From Thermohalobaculum sp050331395 (GTDB taxonomy: Bacteria; Pseudomonadota; Alphaproteobacteria; Rhodobacterales; Rhodobacteraceae), in contig JBHJGX010000076.1 of NCBI GenBank assembly GCA_050331395.1, positions 1-64,000 on the forward strand: a stretch of 64,000 nucleotides of DNA, in the 5' to 3' direction. This document shows, one piece after another, positions 25,049-32,640 of this stretch. Made by a program: the position numbers and the translations under genes. Every line of letters starts with the position of its first letter. The first letter of the stretch is position 1. The notes beneath the pieces are model-generated. The model was not told where the DNA came from. It worked only from the letters and a program-made list of their open reading frames with translations, and ran no database searches.

Positions 25049-25737
25049 CCGCCCGCGACCCGCCGCGCGACCCGCCGGGCGAGCAGTTCCGAGGCGAGGA
25101 GCGCGCCCATGGAGACCGCGACCGAGACGAGCACAAGGCGAAGCGCCGCTGCCTCGCCGCCCGGAACCTGCAAAAAGGTATAGACCGCAGTCGGCAGGGT
25201 CCGGGTCTCGCCGGGGATGTTGGCGACGAAGGTGATCGTTGCGCCGAATTCGCCCATCGCCTTGGCGAGCGCGAGGACGGCGCCCGCCAGCACGCCCGGC
25301 AGAATGAGCGGCAGGGTGACGGTCGCGAAGACCGAGACCGGCCCTGCCCCCAGCGTCGCGGCGGCATCTTCGAGGCGCGTGTCCACCGCCTCGATCGAAA
25401 GCCGGATCGCCCGGACCATGAGCGGGAAGGCCATCACCGCCGCGGCAAGTGCCGCGCCCTCCCAACGGAAGGCGACCGGGGTTCCGAGCGCGGCCAAGAG
25501 CTGGCCGACGGGCCCTTGGTTGCCGAAGACGAGGAGCAGCAGATAGCCCGTCACCACCGGCGGCAGCACGAGCGGCAGATGCACCAGCCCGTTGAGGAGC
25601 GCCCGCCCGGGAAACCGCCAGCGCGCGAGAGCATAGGCGGTCAAAAGGCCGAGCGGCAGGCTCGCTACCGTCGCCCATGAGGCCACGCGGAGGGAAAGCG
25701 CAAACGCCTCCCATTCCTCGGGTCCGAGCCAGCCCAT
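25045..25737 (-). CDS. modB: molybdate ABC transporter permease
   Basis: This 230-residue inner-membrane permease has about five helices and the ModB cytoplasmic loop (EDAAATLGAGPVSVFATVTL) that couples to ModC. HLPLVLPPVVTGY and KAMGEFGATITF are typical ModB segments. It starts five bases after modA and overlaps modC. Length and motifs are standard. Confidence 0.94.
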   Translation of the reverse strand: MGWLGPEEWEAFALSLRVASWATVASLPLGLLTAYALARWRFPGRALLNGLVHLPLVLPPVVTGYLLLLVFGNQGPVGQLLAALGTPVAFRWEGAALAAAVMAFPLMVRAIRLSIEAVDTRLEDAAATLGAGPVSVFATVTLPLILPGVLAGAVLALAKAMGEFGATITFVANIPGETRTLPTAVYTFLQVPGGEAAALRLVLVSVAVSMGALLASELLARRVARRVAGG

Positions 25738-25742
25738 GCGCC

Positions 25743-26519
25743 TCAGTCGCCGAGGGGCTGGAAGCCCTGGCGCGCGAAGGCGGCCGTCGCCTCCGGCCCG
25801 CCGAGGAAGGCGAGGAACGGGGCGGCGAGGGCGTTCTCGCTCCGCGCGACCCGGGCGGCCGGATAGACGATCGGCGGGTGGCTCGTCTCGGGGAAGGTGG
25901 CGAGGATGCGGACCCTCGGCTCGGCGCGGGCGTCAGTCGCATAGACGAGGCCGAGCGGGGCCTCGCCGGCGGCAACGAGGCGGAGCGCGGCGCGGACGTT
26001 CTCGGCCTCAGCGATCCGGGGCGCCACGCCCTCCCAAAGCCCGAGCGCCGTGAGCGCGGCCTTGCCGTAAATGCCGGCCGGAACGGCTTCGGTGAGCGCC
26101 ATCGCAAGCCGCCCCTCGCCCAGGAGGCCGGGCAAATCGAGGGCGGGCCAGATCTCTACCGGCGGAACCGGCGCGGAGGCGATTAGCACGAGACGGTTGC
26201 CGACCAAGTCACGGCGGCTCTCGGGCACGATCAGCCCGTCGGCGGCGAGCCGGTCCATCCAGGCCGCATCGGCGGTGATCACCAGGTCCGCCGGTGCGCC
26301 TTGGGCGATTTGGCGGGCGATGGCGGACGACCCGGCGAGCGACAGCCGCGGCCGCGCCCCGGTCTGGGCTGCGAAGGCGTCGGCGATCTCTTCGAGCGCA
26401 TCCTTGAGGCTCGCGGCGGCGAAGACGGTGAGATCGCCGCTGCGCGCCGGGGCGGCCATCAGGCCGAGAACGGCGGCCAAAAGGGCGATGGGGAGACGCG
26501 CGAGGAAGGAGCGGAGCAT
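25743..26519 (-). CDS. modA: molybdate-binding periplasmic protein
   Basis: This 258-residue secreted protein has a signal peptide (MLRSFLARLPI, hydrophobic run, cleavage near PARSG). The mature protein begins DLTVFAAASLKDALEEIA, the ModA hallmark whose Ser residues bind the oxyanion, followed by LAGSSAIARQI and GAPADLVITAD. ATG at 26519 gives a proper signal peptide; the in-frame extension to 26576 runs across the operator-like palindrome and is rejected. Confidence 0.94.
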   Translation of the reverse strand: MLRSFLARLPIALLAAVLGLMAAPARSGDLTVFAAASLKDALEEIADAFAAQTGARPRLSLAGSSAIARQIAQGAPADLVITADAAWMDRLAADGLIVPESRRDLVGNRLVLIASAPVPPVEIWPALDLPGLLGEGRLAMALTEAVPAGIYGKAALTALGLWEGVAPRIAEAENVRAALRLVAAGEAPLGLVYATDARAEPRVRILATFPETSHPPIVYPAARVARSENALAAPFLAFLGGPEATAAFARQGFQPLGD

Positions 26520-26530
26520 GGGCACTCGAG

Positions 26531-26554
26531 CGATATGGTTCGCCAGGAATATCG
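26531..26554. promoter_or_regulatory. putative ModE operator upstream of modA
   Basis: A 24-base palindrome with arms CGATAT and ATATCG separated by 12 bases lies 12 bases upstream of the modA start, between modA and the modE gene. ModE boxes are inverted repeats containing TATA/ATAT-type arms, so position and sequence both suggest Mo-dependent repression of modABC. Confidence 0.6.
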
Positions 26555-26602
26555 CATTGGTCCCTCGATCTGTCAAAGCCGGGCTGCGGTCGGGCGCCGG
26601 GC

Positions 26603-26962
26603 TCAGTCCTCGCGCAGCATTTCGCGGAGCCGCGAGAGGTTCTCGGCGCTTGCGGTCTCGGCCGCCCGTTCGAGGGCCCGGTATTCGGCCAGCACCTGGT
26701 GCCCGGTCTCGGTGACGGCCGCACCGCCGCCCCGGACACCGCCCCGGCTGCTCTCGACGACGGGCAAGCGGAACATCGCGTTCATCGTCTCCACCAGCTG
26801 CCAGGCGCGCTTATAGCTCATATTCATCTCCCGCCCCGCCGCCGCGATCGAGCCGGTGCGGGCGATGCGCTCCAGGAGGTCGGCTTTGCCGGGTCCGAGC
26901 ATTTCCCGAGGCCCGAAGACGATGCGGATCCGATAGCGCGGGGGGTCGTGGCGGTCGCTCAT
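26603..26962 (-). CDS. modE: ModE-type molybdate-responsive regulator, DNA-binding domain only
   Basis: This 119-residue winged-helix protein of the ModE/LysR-like N-terminal type contains GKADLLERIARTGSIAAAGR and MNMSYKRAWQLVETMN, then GGGAAVTETGHQVLAEYR. It lacks the C-terminal MOP domains of full-length ModE; such short forms are common in alphaproteobacteria. It lies immediately upstream of, and codirectional with, modABC and should bind the palindrome next to modA. How it senses molybdate without MOP domains is not evident. Confidence 0.88.
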   Translation of the reverse strand: MSDRHDPPRYRIRIVFGPREMLGPGKADLLERIARTGSIAAAGREMNMSYKRAWQLVETMNAMFRLPVVESSRGGVRGGGAAVTETGHQVLAEYRALERAAETASAENLSRLREMLRED

Positions 26963-27009
26963 GGCCGAAAGAATGGCCCGCTCGGATCGGCGCCGGCAAG
27001 CGGCGGAGC

Positions 27010-27564
27010 TCAGTCGGTGTCGAGAAACCCGGCGCCGGCACCGGCCCGGCGTGCGGGGTCGGCGGGCGCGTGGGTCCGGGCGGCAAAGCGTTTGAGGCGC
27101 AGGATCGTTCCGTCGTCGGCCACCGCGCGGGAGCCGAGCGGCAAGACGGGCGGTGCGGGCGCGGGGCGCAGGGTGGTGGGCACGGGATGGGGAGGCGGAG
27201 GGGCGCCGGTCAGGGCCACCCCGTCTCGGCCGATGAGCGCTGCGCCACCCGTCCAGTCGAGCCGAAGACCGGGCGCCGCGTGGCAGGCGAGAAAAGGCAC
27301 GAGGAGAAGCGGCTGGGCGCAGGCGCTGTGATCACCGAGCGCAGGGACCGCGGCGTCCGAGATCGCCGCACCCCGCCGGATCGGGCAGCCTGCCTCGGGC
27401 GGCGGAGCCTCGCAGAGATCGGCGAGTGCGGCCGCGCCGGCGAGCCCGCGGGCCTCGAGCCAACGCACGGCCATGGCCGCTTCCTCGGCCAGGCCCCATG
27501 GCCATCCCGCGCCGCGTGCGGCGGAGAGGGCGAGCGCGGCGACTTCGCCGAGAGACCGGCTCAC
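27010..27564 (-). CDS. DUF3726 family protein
   Basis: This 184-residue protein contains the DUF3726-like stretch SLGEVAALALSAARGAGWPW followed by GLAEEAAMAVRWLEARG. The later part is Pro/Ala-rich, with CAQPLLLVPFLACHA. I know of no established function. The GTG start at 27564 overlaps the stop of the preceding gene (GTGA), implying the two are made together. It ends the dipeptidase operon. There is no signal peptide or transmembrane segment. Confidence 0.72.
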   Translation of the reverse strand: MSRSLGEVAALALSAARGAGWPWGLAEEAAMAVRWLEARGLAGAAALADLCEAPPPEAGCPIRRGAAISDAAVPALGDHSACAQPLLLVPFLACHAAPGLRLDWTGGAALIGRDGVALTGAPPPPHPVPTTLRPAPAPPVLPLGSRAVADDGTILRLKRFAARTHAPADPARRAGAGAGFLDTD

Positions 27565-29219
27565 GCCGCGCCGAGATCGTCGGGCAGGGGCGCGTCCGCG
27601 AACATGGTGATCCGCAGCCACCGGTCCGAGCGCGGATCGAAGCGCGTGGCCCCGAAGAAGGCGAGCTTGGCTCGCAGCAGGTCGATGGGCAAAAGCTCGG
27701 CGCCGATCAGGTTGTCCCGGATCTCGGCATAGGGCCGGCGCATCGCCCGCTGCACCCGGCGGACGGCGTGGCGGTGCTCGGGGCGGCGCAGCAGCAGATC
27801 GGCGATCGGCATGTCGCCGGAGGTCTCGAGCGCGGTCTGGAGCACGGCGGCGAGGGCGGCGACGTCGCGGCCCGTCGCGAGCGGCTGCTCATAGGCGGTG
27901 AGGCCGGGATCGCTGCGGTCGCCAAGGCGGGGCTCGAGCTTCTCCTCCGAGACGTACCAGACCCGGGCCGCGGCCTCGGCGGCGCGGAAATCCGTGTGGA
28001 GCGCCCACGGATAGTCCCGGGCGATGCCCGCCATGAGCGCGGCCGTGCCCATCCGCCCGTCAATTCGGAAACACGCCGTCTCGTCGGCGGACATGGTCGC
28101 GGCCAGGTCGTCCACCGCCGCACCCGCCAGATCGATGAGGAGCGAGACGAGCCGTTCCTGCGCCTCGAGCCCGAGGCTGGCTTCGACCCATCGATAGAGC
28201 GCGTCCCAGGGCCGGGCGGCCTCCGCCTTCGTCGTCCATGCGGCTCGAAGCGTGGCGAGATCGCTCCGCAGCCCGGCGATCCGCGCCGCATAGGCGGGAT
28301 CGGCCACGTGCCAGTCGGCGGCGTCCGCCTCGGCCGCGGCGAGCAAATCGGAGAACCGCGCGCGCTCGTCGTCCGAGGCGTCCGGCCGGGCCCGCATCCG
28401 GGCAAGCGCCGTCTCGCGCGCGCCGATCCAGGCATCGAGAAGCGCCGGATGGTTCACCAGGAATGGCGCCATCCCGAGCCCCGTGGAATTCCCGACGCCG
28501 AGGCGCCGCCGGAGCGCAGGCGCGAGCCGGACGGCCCGGCCGGGCGCCTGCGCCGCGGCCATGTGTTCGACCAAATCGAGCGTGAAGGCGCGGATCAGCC
28601 AGACCGCCAGCATCTCCGGCTGAAACGCGCCCGCGAATTCCGCCCGGTCGGCCCAAAGATCGCGGTCGGCCGCGCCGAATTTGCCCGAGCCGTAGACGGC
28701 GGTTGTGCGCATCAGATACCCGACGCCGGCCAGTTGGGCGGGATCGGGCTGGCGCCCCTCGGCGAGGCGATCGCGCACATGGCCGAAGAGCCGGACCGAG
28801 CGGTTGGCGCGGGAAAGCACGAGCTCTCGAACGCCGATCCGGCCCGCCTCCTGGCGGGGCACATTGGCCGCGAGCCGCGCGAGGTCCTCGGCATCCGGCT
28901 CTCCGTCCACGAGCGCGAAGGTCGCATCCCAGGCTTCGGCGATGACCCGGTCCGAGCGGCACTCGGGCGGCAGGTCATGGGCGAAGGCCACGAGCGTATA
29001 GCTCCGCGGCCCGCGCAACCGATAGGCGGCCCGCCCGACCCCGCGGGCGTCGATCTCCCAGAGCGGCCGGTCCACGCGCCAGCCCCCGGCAAAGAGGCGG
29101 CGCAGGAGCGTCGGCATAAAGCTGAGCCGCGTTCGGTGCATGGCGCCGAGCCGCGCGAGCCGCATCACCTGCTCGGGCGGGCGGAGCGAGAGGGCGCCGG
29201 GCGAGAGATCGAGCGACAT
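27561..29219 (-). CDS. conserved hypothetical protein of the dipeptidase operon
   Basis: I cannot assign this 552-residue protein to a characterised family. It is soluble-looking, Ala/Arg/Asp-rich, with no signal peptide. Distinctive segments include MHRTRLSFMPTLLRRLF near the start, TTAVYGSGKFGAADRD near residue 175, VGNSTGLGMAPFLVNHP near residue 245 and a C-terminal FFGATRFDPRSDRWLRITMF. The well-conserved appearance and tight coupling to a DUF3726 gene and a membrane dipeptidase gene suggest a shared catabolic or regulatory role, but no reaction can be named. Confidence 0.75.
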   Translation of the reverse strand: MSLDLSPGALSLRPPEQVMRLARLGAMHRTRLSFMPTLLRRLFAGGWRVDRPLWEIDARGVGRAAYRLRGPRSYTLVAFAHDLPPECRSDRVIAEAWDATFALVDGEPDAEDLARLAANVPRQEAGRIGVRELVLSRANRSVRLFGHVRDRLAEGRQPDPAQLAGVGYLMRTTAVYGSGKFGAADRDLWADRAEFAGAFQPEMLAVWLIRAFTLDLVEHMAAAQAPGRAVRLAPALRRRLGVGNSTGLGMAPFLVNHPALLDAWIGARETALARMRARPDASDDERARFSDLLAAAEADAADWHVADPAYAARIAGLRSDLATLRAAWTTKAEAARPWDALYRWVEASLGLEAQERLVSLLIDLAGAAVDDLAATMSADETACFRIDGRMGTAALMAGIARDYPWALHTDFRAAEAAARVWYVSEEKLEPRLGDRSDPGLTAYEQPLATGRDVAALAAVLQTALETSGDMPIADLLLRRPEHRHAVRRVQRAMRRPYAEIRDNLIGAELLPIDLLRAKLAFFGATRFDPRSDRWLRITMFADAPLPDDLGAA

Positions 29220-29234
29220 GAGGACCCTCCTAAA

Positions 29235-30218
29235 TCAGCCGGTCTGGCGCGCGCCCCGTTCGGGCGCCGCGGGGCCGAAGCTCCGCTCGAAGAAGGCGAG
29301 CCAGTTCTCCCCGAGGATGCCCGCGATCTCGCCCGCCGAGAAGCCCACCCCGCGCAGACCCGTCTCGAGGCCCGGCCAGTCCCGATTGTCCCGGAACCAG
29401 GCGGGCTGGGGCGGGAAGCGCACGTTCGGGTCGTCCGCCGCCCAGCGTCCCCCGCGCATCCATTGCACGACGCGGTCCGGCTGATCCTGGCAGAGATCCG
29501 AACCGATACCGATCCGCTCGGGCCCCATGCGCTCGGCGGTGCGCGCGACCATGGCGCAGAAGCCCTCGAGCGTGCAGTCCGACCCGCCGGCCAAATGGTG
29601 GGGATAAAGCGAAAAACCGAGCATCCCGCCGGTCTCGGCCAGCGCGGCGAGCACCCGGTCGGATTTGTTCCGCGCGGTCGGGTGCCAGGCGGAGGGGTTG
29701 GCATGGGTCACGGCAATGGGCCGGGTGGACCGCTCGATGGCATCGAGGGTCGAGCGCTCGGCCGAGTGGCTCATATCGACGACGATGCCGAGCCGGTTCA
29801 TCTCGGCGACCGCTGCCCGGCCCAGGCGGGTCAGGCCCGGATCCTCGGCCTCGGTCCAGCCCGTCGCGAGAAGTGACTGGGCATTATAGGACAGCTGCAC
29901 GAAGCGGATCCCGAGCGCGTGCCAGATCTCGAGCAGGCCGAGGTCGTCCTCGATCGGCTGGGGCGTCTGAAAGCCAAAGAAGATCGCCGTCCGCCCCTCG
30001 GCCCGGGCGCGCCGGACATCTGCGGCGGTCCGGCCTGGGAAAATCAGATCGGAGTGGGCGGCGAAGCGGCGGTTCCAGGCCTCGATATTCGCGACCGCCT
30101 CTCTGAAGGTCTCGTGGTAGGCGATCGTCGCGTGCATCGCATGGACGCCGCCCTCGCGCATCTGGCGAAAGACGGTCTCGGACCAGTTCGCGTATTGCAG
30201 AGCGTCGATCCGGTGCAT
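29235..30218 (-). CDS. membrane dipeptidase (peptidase M19 family)
   Basis: This 327-residue metal-dependent amidohydrolase of the renal dipeptidase type should cleave dipeptides or related amides. Family landmarks are YNAQSLLATGW, the metal-ligand stretch VDMSHSAERSTLDAI, VTHANPSAWHPTARN, GIGSDLCQD, and a C-terminal helix ending GILGENWLAFFE. ATG at 30218 has CGGAGG upstream. The usual N-terminal HxD motif looks altered, because the protein starts MHRIDALQY and has HAMHATIAYH. It heads an operon with two unknown genes. Confidence 0.86.
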   Translation of the reverse strand: MHRIDALQYANWSETVFRQMREGGVHAMHATIAYHETFREAVANIEAWNRRFAAHSDLIFPGRTAADVRRARAEGRTAIFFGFQTPQPIEDDLGLLEIWHALGIRFVQLSYNAQSLLATGWTEAEDPGLTRLGRAAVAEMNRLGIVVDMSHSAERSTLDAIERSTRPIAVTHANPSAWHPTARNKSDRVLAALAETGGMLGFSLYPHHLAGGSDCTLEGFCAMVARTAERMGPERIGIGSDLCQDQPDRVVQWMRGGRWAADDPNVRFPPQPAWFRDNRDWPGLETGLRGVGFSAGEIAGILGENWLAFFERSFGPAAPERGARQTG

Positions 30219-30447
30219 CGGGCCTCCGAGGGTCATCTGACGCGGCCAGCGCCGCCGACGCAAGGGCCGGATTTGCCTCTTTGCCATGCCGCGCAAACGG
30301 AGGCGCCCCGGTCCAGAGACACGCCGCCCGCAAAGCCCGTGCCGGGCGCGATCGACTGGAAGCCTTGGCTGGTCGAGGTGGTGCGCGTTTGAACCGGGAG
30401 GATTTGCACGGGTTGGGAGCGCGGACGGCCGCGCTCCCCAAGGGGCG

Positions 30448-31215
30448 TCAGACGAAGAGCCCGTCGGCCTCGAAGCTGAAGTTCGCCTCGGAGAAATCGG
30501 GCAGCTCGTCGACCGCCTCCGGATTGCCGAGATCGCTCAGATTGGTGACGTGCTGGATCGCGCTCGCCGCATCGTCGAGATCGTCGACCTGGAAGAGCCG
30601 GTTCCGGCCCTGATTGATGTTGTGATAGACGAAAAAGCCCGCGCCTTCGTCCTCGGGCGTCTCGGCGAGCGCGGCGGCGAGCGCATCGGCCGCCTGGCCT
30701 GCATTGTTCCAGACGCCTTCGAGCACATAGACGGTGTTGCCGCCCTCGATGCCGAGAAGTTCGATATCGTTCGGGTCCTCGCCGTTGGCCCGGTCGACCA
30801 CCTGGACCGAAAGCGGCGCGTCGACGCCGAAGCTCTCGGCATCGAGCACGAGTTGGTCATCGTGCACGTCGAAATCGAGGATCGTCTCGGCGCCGTCGCT
30901 CTCGCCCTCGGCAAAGACAAAGCGGTCGGGACCCTTGCCGCCCGAGGTGACGTCGTTGCCGTCGCCCGAGCGGATCAGATCCGCTCCGAAGCCGCCGTCG
31001 ATCGTGTCCTCACCGGCGCCGCCGTCGAGCTGATCGCGGCCGAAGCCGCCATAGACCGCGTCGTCACCGCCGAGGGCGACGATCGTGTCGGCAAAGATCG
31101 TGCCGTCGAGCCCGTCGTCGCCATCGGTACCGATTTGGTCGCGATCGATCCGAGACAGAAGCGCGTCGAAGAACGTGAAGAGGTTCGAGTTCAGGAAAAA
31201 GAACGGAAGGGGCAT
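30448..31215 (-). CDS. RTX-type calcium-binding secreted protein
   Basis: This 255-residue protein contains repeated Gly/Asp nonapeptides (for example GGDDAVYGGFGRDQLDGGAG, DGGFGADLIRSGDGND) near residues 45-95, forming a short calcium-binding beta-roll. A beta-rich domain follows (RFVFAEGESDGAETILDFD). No Sec signal peptide is present, which fits type I secretion by a C-terminal signal. ATG at 31215 has AGGAGA upstream. No type I exporter is nearby. Substrate or enzymatic role is unknown. Confidence 0.83.
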   Translation of the reverse strand: MPLPFFFLNSNLFTFFDALLSRIDRDQIGTDGDDGLDGTIFADTIVALGGDDAVYGGFGRDQLDGGAGEDTIDGGFGADLIRSGDGNDVTSGGKGPDRFVFAEGESDGAETILDFDVHDDQLVLDAESFGVDAPLSVQVVDRANGEDPNDIELLGIEGGNTVYVLEGVWNNAGQAADALAAALAETPEDEGAGFFVYHNINQGRNRLFQVDDLDDAASAIQHVTNLSDLGNPEAVDELPDFSEANFSFEADGLFV

Positions 31216-31480
31216 GGGTCTCTCCTTGCTTGGCCATGGCCGCCGGGCTCCTGTCGTTTCGCGGCCCGGCGTGCCCCTGTCGGTGCCGCGCGCTCCGAGA
31301 CCGGTTTCAGACGAGATCGTGAGCGGACGGCGTGAACCCGTTCCGACCGGATCGGCACGCCGCCCACGGCGGTCGCGCGCCCGCGGAAACCATTAAAGAT
31401 TTGTGACAAGCCGAATTTCCGTTTCCCGCCGCTGGGACGAGCGCTAAACCCTCGGTAAACACAAGCTCAGGAGATCGTTC
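31216..31480. promoter_or_regulatory. divergent intergenic region
   Basis: This 265-base region separates the RTX gene (minus) from the CPYC protein gene (plus). It must hold both promoters. The stretch at about 31390-31470 is AT-richer. I could not pick a confident promoter pair or operator. Confidence 0.35.
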
Positions 31481-31999
31481 ATGATCCGCAGCATCGTGCT
31501 CGCCGCGGCGCTACTCGCCGCGATCCCCGCCGCCGCCACCGCTCCCCTCGAGGGCGACGCGCCGGTCACCGTCCAGTTCCGCGAGCTCTTCGATGGCGGC
31601 AAGCCGAGCGCCCTCGCCCAAGAGCTGAACGGCCGGGCGATCGAGATCGTCGGCTTCTTCGCGCCGCCGCCCACGGCCGAGAGCCCGTTCTACGTGCTCG
31701 TCGGTGCGCCCGCGCAGTTTTGCCCCTATTGCTCGGCCGTGCACGAGCAAGACCACCTGCCCTATGTGCTCGTCTATCCCGAGGGCGAGACCACGCGCTA
31801 TGGCGCCCGGGCCCGCATCCGGATCGTCGGCCGGCTCGATGCCGGGGTGAACCACGAGAATTTCTACGGCATCCACAACGATCTTCGCCTCTTCGACGCG
31901 GTCGTCCTGCGGGATCGGCAGCGCATCAACCCGGTGCGCCAGCGCGCCGCGTCGCAAATGAACCCGGACATCGCGAACAGCATCGCCGAAGAAGACTAA
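31481..31999 (+). CDS. small periplasmic CxxC protein, function unknown
   Basis: This 172-residue exported protein has a signal peptide (MIRSIVLAAALLAAIPAAATA). The body has an OB-fold-like pattern resembling DUF3299-type proteins: LNGRAIEIVGFFAPP, a FCPYCSAVHEQDH motif with two cysteines and two histidines that could bind a metal or be redox-active, then ARIRIVGRLDAGVNHENF. The C-terminus is Asn/Gln-rich. It lies just ahead of a TIGR02466-type oxygenase gene on the same strand. Function is unproven. Confidence 0.7.
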   Translation: MIRSIVLAAALLAAIPAAATAPLEGDAPVTVQFRELFDGGKPSALAQELNGRAIEIVGFFAPPPTAESPFYVLVGAPAQFCPYCSAVHEQDHLPYVLVYPEGETTRYGARARIRIVGRLDAGVNHENFYGIHNDLRLFDAVVLRDRQRINPVRQRAASQMNPDIANSIAEED

Positions 32000-32019
32000 G
32001 CCCGCTCGGATCGCGCGCC

Positions 32020-32640
32020 ATGGAAGAGATCGTCGGGATTTTCCCCACGCCGCTGATGATCGCCCGCAAGGCGGTACCCGGCGATTTGGTGGACGCCCTC
32101 GTCAAGGTCTATGGCGAGATGACCACCGGCAGCAATGTGCGCACGGCCAAGCTCGCCCATACGCCGATGGCGCCGCCCCGGGTGCACGAGGCCTTCAAAC
32201 GCACGCACGCCCAAGTGGCCCCCCGGGTCAAAGCCTATGGCGAGGCCCTGATGGGCGAGACGCTCGACTGGGGGATCAAGGAGATCTGGGTCAACCGCAT
32301 GGAGACCGGCGGCGCGCAGAAAATGCACAACCACGCCAATAGCTTCATCTCGGGGATCATCTATCTGACGCCGACGCATCCGGGCTCGGCGACCGTGTTC
32401 TATCGCCGGGTCGGGGCCGATACGTTCCAGATGCACAACGAGAACGAGCGCTGCAAGGTCACGGCCTTTAACACGCCGATCTTCCGGGTGCCGGATGTGG
32501 GAGCCGGAGATATGATCCTGTTCCCGAGCTATATGCATCACGAGGTGCCGCCCAATCAGGGTCCGGCCCGGATGACGGCCGCGTTCAACGCGCTCCCCGA
32601 CCGGCTCGACAGCTGGGGATACCAGGTCCGGTTCAAGTGA
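32020..32640 (+). CDS. TIGR02466-type 2OG-Fe(II) oxygenase-like protein, copy 1
   Basis: This 206-residue protein has the double-stranded beta-helix features of the putative 2-oxoglutarate/Fe(II) oxygenase family TIGR02466: FPTPLM at the N-terminus, then ETGGAQKMHNHANSFISG with candidate iron ligands, then FPSYMHHEVPPNQG with the distal His, and RMTAAFNALPDRLDSWGYQV. A strong paralogue lies at 52167-52799 on the same strand. It overlaps the spermidine synthase-like gene (GTGA). The substrate is unknown. Confidence 0.82.
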   Translation: MEEIVGIFPTPLMIARKAVPGDLVDALVKVYGEMTTGSNVRTAKLAHTPMAPPRVHEAFKRTHAQVAPRVKAYGEALMGETLDWGIKEIWVNRMETGGAQKMHNHANSFISGIIYLTPTHPGSATVFYRRVGADTFQMHNENERCKVTAFNTPIFRVPDVGAGDMILFPSYMHHEVPPNQGPARMTAAFNALPDRLDSWGYQVRFK

